Below, one piece after another: positions 6,106 through 9,481 of a stretch of 9,481 bases of DNA. The DNA is taken from positions 1 to 9,481 of the forward strand of contig JAGHYP010000094.1 of the NCBI GenBank assembly GCA_017743585.1, written 5' to 3'. The notes beneath the pieces were generated by a model that was given only the letters and a program-made list of their open reading frames with translations, was not told the origin of the DNA and made no database searches. The stretch is from Chloroflexota bacterium. Its GTDB lineage: Bacteria > Chloroflexota > Anaerolineae > Aggregatilineales > UBA2796. Position numbers and translations under genes: made by a program. Each line of letters starts with the position of its first letter. Position 1 is the stretch's first letter.

Positions 6106-7377
6106 ATGGTGTCAGATAGGTCAGAGCGGGAAAAGCAACGAGAGGCGCAGCGGGCGGAGTTCTTAAAGTTACTAGAGGCCTCGTCGGATTATACGCCGCC
6201 TGAGCGCGGCGAGATTCGCAGCGCGACCATTCTTCAGATCGATAGCAAGGGCGACGTGTTCGTCGATCTCGGCGCCAAGCAAGATGGCATTGTGCCTGCT
6301 CAAGACTTAGAGCGCCTTGACCCGGCGGTACGGCAGAACTTGAAGGTCGGCGATAAGGTCTTTGTCTACGTCCTCAATCCGCGCGATCAAGACGGCAACT
6401 TGATCGTCTCGATCAGTCAAGGCATGCAGCAGCAGGATTGGGAAGAGGCGCGGCGCTTGCTGAACACAGACGAGGTGGTGGAAGTGGTCGTCACGGGCTA
6501 CAACCGCGGCGGCGTGCTGGTGCGCTGGAGGCGGCTGGAGGGCTTCATCCCGTCTTCGCACCTGCTCTCGGTTGGCGCGGGCGGCGCGGATCAGCGCGAG
6601 TCGCTGAGCGTGAGCAAACGCCAGCTGAGCGTGAAAGCGATCGAGGTTGACCAATCGCGCCGCCGCTTGATCTTCAGCGAGCGCGAAGCGCAGAAGGAAC
6701 GGCGCGTCCAGCAGAAGGCGAAGTTGCTCTCCGAGCTGATGGAAGGCGACGTGGTCAAGGGCGTTGTGACGGGCTTGCGCGACTTCGGCGCGTTCGTGGA
6801 CTTGGGCGGCGCAGATGGCTTGATTCATGTCAGCGAGCTGGCATGGCATCGCGTCGATCATCCCAAAGATGTGCTGCGCGTTGGCGATGAGATCGAGGTC
6901 TACGTGCTGAGCCTTGACCGCGAGACCAATCGCATCGCGCTCAGCCGCAAGCGCCTGCTGCCTGACCCATGGTCAGACGCCATAAATCGCTATTACGAAG
7001 GCCAGTCAGTGGAAGGCACGGTCACCAATGTGGTGGATTTCGGCGCGTTCATCGCGTTGGACGACGGCCTAGAGGGCTTGCTGCACCTGAGCGAGATGGG
7101 CGACGGCACGCTCAAAGAGCCGTATAGCTATGTGAAGAAAGGCGATCGCTTGTCGCTGCGCATCAGCCGCCTTGAGCCTGAGAAACGGCGCATCGGTTTT
7201 ACGCAGCGCTGGGGCGTGACGCTGCCCTCGGCGGGCAGCGCCGAGAAAAGCGTCGAGCTGCCCGAAGGCGTGCCTGAAGGCGACGCGCCAAAAGCTGAGC
7301 TGCCCGCCAACGGCAACAGCTCCAGCGCGCAAGGCGCGCCCGCCGATGCCGCTCAGAGCGCCGCGCAAGAAAGCTGA
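6106..7377 (+). CDS. rpsA: 30S ribosomal protein S1 (four S1 domains)
   Basis: S1 binds mRNA at the 30S subunit and helps initiation on structured or weakly initiated messages. The 423-residue product has four OB-fold S1 domains: about 35-104 (with the diverged VDLGAKQDGIVP), 123-192 (GFIPSSHL, the most altered), 213-283 (DFGAFVDLGGADGLIHVSEL, the canonical repeat) and 298-368 (DFGAFIALDDGLEGLLHLSE). A basic, glutamine-rich spacer joins the second and third, and a low-complexity acidic and Ala/Pro-rich tail runs from about 370. Four domains rather than the six of Escherichia coli is usual for many non-proteobacterial S1 proteins. ATG 6106 has AAGGCGG 8 nt upstream; GTG 6109 is a possible alternative. 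It has its own promoter and a structured leader. Its stop lies 5 nt from that of convergent pyrD, leaving no room for a terminator between them. An S1-like RNA-binding paralogue cannot be fully excluded. Confidence 0.88.
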   Translation: MVSDRSEREKQREAQRAEFLKLLEASSDYTPPERGEIRSATILQIDSKGDVFVDLGAKQDGIVPAQDLERLDPAVRQNLKVGDKVFVYVLNPRDQDGNLIVSISQGMQQQDWEEARRLLNTDEVVEVVVTGYNRGGVLVRWRRLEGFIPSSHLLSVGAGGADQRESLSVSKRQLSVKAIEVDQSRRRLIFSEREAQKERRVQQKAKLLSELMEGDVVKGVVTGLRDFGAFVDLGGADGLIHVSELAWHRVDHPKDVLRVGDEIEVYVLSLDRETNRIALSRKRLLPDPWSDAINRYYEGQSVEGTVTNVVDFGAFIALDDGLEGLLHLSEMGDGTLKEPYSYVKKGDRLSLRISRLEPEKRRIGFTQRWGVTLPSAGSAEKSVELPEGVPEGDAPKAELPANGNSSSAQGAPADAAQSAAQES

Positions 7378-7382
7378 ACGCG

Positions 7383-8453
7383 TCAGGCTGTGCCAACGAT
7401 CTCGGAAAGATTGCGCACGCCTTCCGCCGCCATGATCTGCCGCAGCTCGGCGATGGCGCGCCGCACAAGTGACGGTCCCTCGTAGACGAAGCCGCTATAC
7501 GCTTGCACCAGCACTGCGCCCGCGCGCAGTTTCTCCCAGATATCCGCGCCACTGAACACGCCGCCCACGCCGATCACGGGCAATTTGCCCGCCGTCACTT
7601 GACGGATGTGCCGCACAATCTCGGTTGAGATAGAGCGCAGCGGCGCGCCGCTCAAGCCGCCTATCTGGCGAGCGGCTGTGCTGCGCAGGCCCGAAGGGCG
7701 CGACACGGTTGTATTGGTGGCGATCACGCCACTGATATCGTGCTGCAGCGCTAACACGCAAATGGTGGTGATCTCGTCGAGGCTTAGGTCAGGCGCGATT
7801 TTGAGCAAGAGCGGCTTGGCAACATCTTGCGCCTCCAGCGCTTGGCGCAGACCCGCCAGCAAGTCGGCCAGATAAACAGCTCTCTGCAGATTGCGCAGCT
7901 CAGGCGTGTTCGGCGAGCTGATGTTGATCACGAACAGGTCGCCGTAGGGATACAGGCGCTCAAGGGCGGCGCGGTAATCTTGGAGTGCGGCGTGCAAGGG
8001 GGTCGCCTTGTTCTTGCCCAAGCTGATCGCGAGCGGCTGCGCGGGACGTCGCCGCAAATTGCGCGCCACGCGCGCCATGCCGCTGCTCGGAAAGCCGAGT
8101 CGGTTGATGAGCGCGCGATCTTCGGGCAAGCGAAACAGACGCGGCTTGGCGTTGCCCATCTGCGGCAGCGGCGTGACCGTGCCGACTTCGATGAAGCTGA
8201 AGCCGAGCGCGGCAAGGCCGTGCAGCGCGACGCCATCTTTATCGAAGCCGCCCGCCAAGCCGAGCGGATGCGCAAAACGCAGTCCGAACGCCTGCACGCG
8301 CAGGCTCGGATCGCATCGCGGCGCGAAAAGAGAGCGCAGAAGCGCCCGACCGAGCGGCACAGCGCCCGTGACGGCAAGAGCGCGCAGCGCAGCGCCGTGC
8401 ATCTGCTCGGCATCAAGGCGTGAGAGCAAGTGGCGGTAGAGAAAACGGTACAC
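7383..8453 (-). CDS. pyrD: Dihydroorotate dehydrogenase (quinone), class 2
   Basis: This FMN enzyme oxidises dihydroorotate to orotate in pyrimidine synthesis, passing electrons to membrane quinone. The class 2 form is shown by the N-terminal helical extension (YRFLYRHLLSRLDAEQMH, residues about 2-19) that docks to the membrane and quinone. The barrel follows, with GLAGGFDKDG near 65-74, IEVGTVTP, PRLFRLPEDRALINRLGF, the catalytic-serine motif INISSPNTPELR, KIAPDLS, GVIATNTT, GGLSGAPL and the phosphate-binding VGGVFSG and VQAYSGF. The frame is open further upstream, but that part is antisense-like sequence within the transporter gene. Starting at GTG 8453-8451 gives 356 residues, the normal length, and the family's usual N-terminus. 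GAAGGG a few bases before the GTG can serve as ribosome site. The start overlaps the permease stop by one base (TAGTG), so translation is probably coupled. Confidence 0.93.
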   Translation of the reverse strand: MYRFLYRHLLSRLDAEQMHGAALRALAVTGAVPLGRALLRSLFAPRCDPSLRVQAFGLRFAHPLGLAGGFDKDGVALHGLAALGFSFIEVGTVTPLPQMGNAKPRLFRLPEDRALINRLGFPSSGMARVARNLRRRPAQPLAISLGKNKATPLHAALQDYRAALERLYPYGDLFVINISSPNTPELRNLQRAVYLADLLAGLRQALEAQDVAKPLLLKIAPDLSLDEITTICVLALQHDISGVIATNTTVSRPSGLRSTAARQIGGLSGAPLRSISTEIVRHIRQVTAGKLPVIGVGGVFSGADIWEKLRAGAVLVQAYSGFVYEGPSLVRRAIAELRQIMAAEGVRNLSEIVGTA

Positions 8454-9462
8454 TAGCCCTTCAAGCCCGTTGAGGCGATGCCCGTCGTAATGTATCTCTG
8501 CAGAAAGCCGAAGACGAAGACGACGGGCAGCATCGAAAGCACAGTCATCGCTAAGAGCGAGTCCCATTGCACATTCAGCTCGCCCTGAAAGCTCTGCAAG
8601 CCGAGCTGCAACGTGGCAAGGTCGCTGCGTCCGCCTAGCACGATCAGAGGCCACAGAAAGTCGTTCCAGCGCCACATGAAGCTGAAAATCGCCAGCACTG
8701 CCAGCGCCGGCGCTGCCAGCGGCATGACAATCTGCCAGTAAATGCGCCACTCAGTCGCGCCGTCAATGCGCGCCGCTTCGATCAGCTCATCGGGAATGGT
8801 CAGCATGTATTGGCGGAGCAGAAAAACGCCCGTCGGCGTGGCAGATGGCGGGATGATCACGCCGAGCAAGCTGCCCGCCAAGCCAACTCGGCTGATCACT
8901 AGAAAGACAGGGATCATGATCACGGAGAGCGGGATCATCAGCGCGCTCAAGATGAGCAGAAAGATCACATTGCGCCCGCGAAAGCGATACTTGCTGAGCG
9001 CATAAGCCGCCATGCTGTTGATCAACAACGTGAGCGCTGTGGCTGAGATGGTGATCACGACGCTATTGCGCAGGTACACGCCGAAAGGAAAGCGATCGAT
9101 CGCGTTCGTGTAATTGCTCAGATCGAAGCGAATCTCTTGGACGGGCGTGATATTTTCAAGGCGGACGTGCACGGGTGGCTTGTGAGGCGCGTCGAGGTCT
9201 ATCACGCGCGCCTCAACCCCGATGATGCGCCCGACGCGCGCCATGCGCTTGACGCTGCCATCTTCTTGGCGCACATCCACCAGCGGCAGCGGCTCAGGGT
9301 AGCCCGGCACTTGCATGGTCACGGGGTGATAGGGGAAGAAAGTCGGCGGCGTCTGGTAGAGCGTGGTGATTGGCTTGAAGGAAGACATGACCAGCCACAC
9401 CACTGGAAAGAACATGACGATCGTGCCGAGGATCAGGAAAAGATAAGTGATCACATCGGCAA
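8453..9462 (-). CDS. Carbohydrate ABC transporter permease (MalG type), 5' end cut by contig edge
   Basis: This is one of the two membrane subunits of a binding-protein-dependent sugar importer. From GTG 9454 it would be 333 residues, but the frame stays open into the adapter and the first helix begins almost at once, so the true start is probably lost. Hydrophobic segments lie at about 3-25, 129-153, 160-182, 187-210, 248-268 and 303-325, the six expected of MalG-type subunits. The EAA loop that contacts the ATPase is clear near 222-245 (EAARIDGATEWRIYWQIVMP). The PVVWLVMSSFKP end of helix 1 and the WNDFLWPLIVL stretch are also typical. Between helix 1 and helix 2 there is an enlarged external loop of about 100 residues, with beta-like, charged sequence. 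The partner permease and binding protein should lie upstream, outside the window. The substrate cannot be told from sequence. Confidence 0.9.
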
Positions 9463-9481
9463 CTGTCTCTTATACACATCT
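9463..9481. other. Nextera/Tn5 mosaic-end adapter remnant (artefact)
   Basis: The last 19 bases, CTGTCTCTTATACACATCT, are exactly the transposase mosaic-end sequence used in tagmentation library preparation. They are sequencing adapter left on a contig end, not genomic DNA. Read on the minus strand they give the tell-tale peptide MCIRD, a common false N-terminus in databases. Confidence 0.97.

Noticed and set aside
7827..8423. 198-codon plus-strand frame opposite pyrD
   Set aside because: It is a shadow of pyrD in GC-rich DNA; the composition is Arg/Ala/Gln-rich and no motif is present.
8454..8750. Upstream extension of the pyrD frame, which would make a 455-residue protein
   Set aside because: The added residues show no PyrD similarity and overlap the permease gene in another frame. 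The GTG at 8453 gives the normal class 2 length and N-terminus.
9294..9479. Minus-strand frame beginning MCIRDS
   Set aside because: Its start lies in the sequencing adapter and the rest is out of frame with the clearly coding permease.
1..9481. CRISPR array, tRNA or rRNA gene
   Set aside because: No regularly spaced repeats beyond the two-copy 14-mer, and no cloverleaf or conserved rRNA segments were seen on either strand.

Overview
The window looks like bacterial chromosomal DNA, about 60% G+C by eye and rich in GCGC/CGCGC words, with genes on both strands and housekeeping loci next to a mobile-element remnant. The best lineage guess is Chloroflexota (Anaerolineae-like). It rests mainly on a small membrane protein I recognise as DUF6391, known mostly from Chloroflexota and cyanobacteria, and on general protein flavour, so it is a moderate inference. 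The right end is not natural DNA: the last 19 bases are the Nextera/Tn5 mosaic-end adapter, so this is a contig edge from shotgun, probably metagenomic, sequencing.

Layout. (1) Positions 1 to about 690 hold the left part of an IS110-family element on the minus strand. Its DEDD transposase keeps all four catalytic acidic residues but is interrupted by two in-frame TAG codons. Its leader has a minus-strand promoter and a long inverted repeat, where an IS110 bridge RNA could lie. A 14-bp tandem repeat sits at the probable element/host junction, followed by a promoter reading outward. (2) 754-1848 (+) encodes an unrecognised two-helix membrane protein. (3) 1952-3955 (+) encodes a NERD nuclease-domain protein fused to a superfamily 1 helicase. 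A doubtful 62-codon ORF overlaps its stop by ATGA. (4) 4155-5264 (-) is holA, the DNA polymerase III delta subunit. It lies 4 nt downstream of a DUF6391 membrane protein gene (5269-5820, -), so the two probably form an operon. (5) A 285-bp divergent intergenic region carries a good sigma70-type promoter and a structured leader for (6) rpsA-like ribosomal protein S1 with four S1 domains (6106-7377, +). (7) Convergent to rpsA, with only 5 nt between stops, is pyrD, class 2 dihydroorotate dehydrogenase (7383-8453, -, GTG start). Its start overlaps by one base (TAGTG) the stop of (8) a MalG-type carbohydrate ABC transporter permease (8453 to the contig edge, -), which is cut at its 5' end by the adapter.

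How the parts relate. Most genes are core functions: replication clamp loading, translation and pyrimidine synthesis. They are arranged as small units rather than one pathway. The accessory material is the IS110 remnant and possibly the NERD-helicase. I do not see a clear new multi-gene system. The items most worth a second look are the twice-interrupted IS110 gene with its candidate bridge RNA, the DUF6391 protein with its histidine/cysteine motifs coupled to holA, the alternative hairpins in the rpsA leader, and the orphan NERD-helicase. No tRNA, rRNA or CRISPR array was seen.
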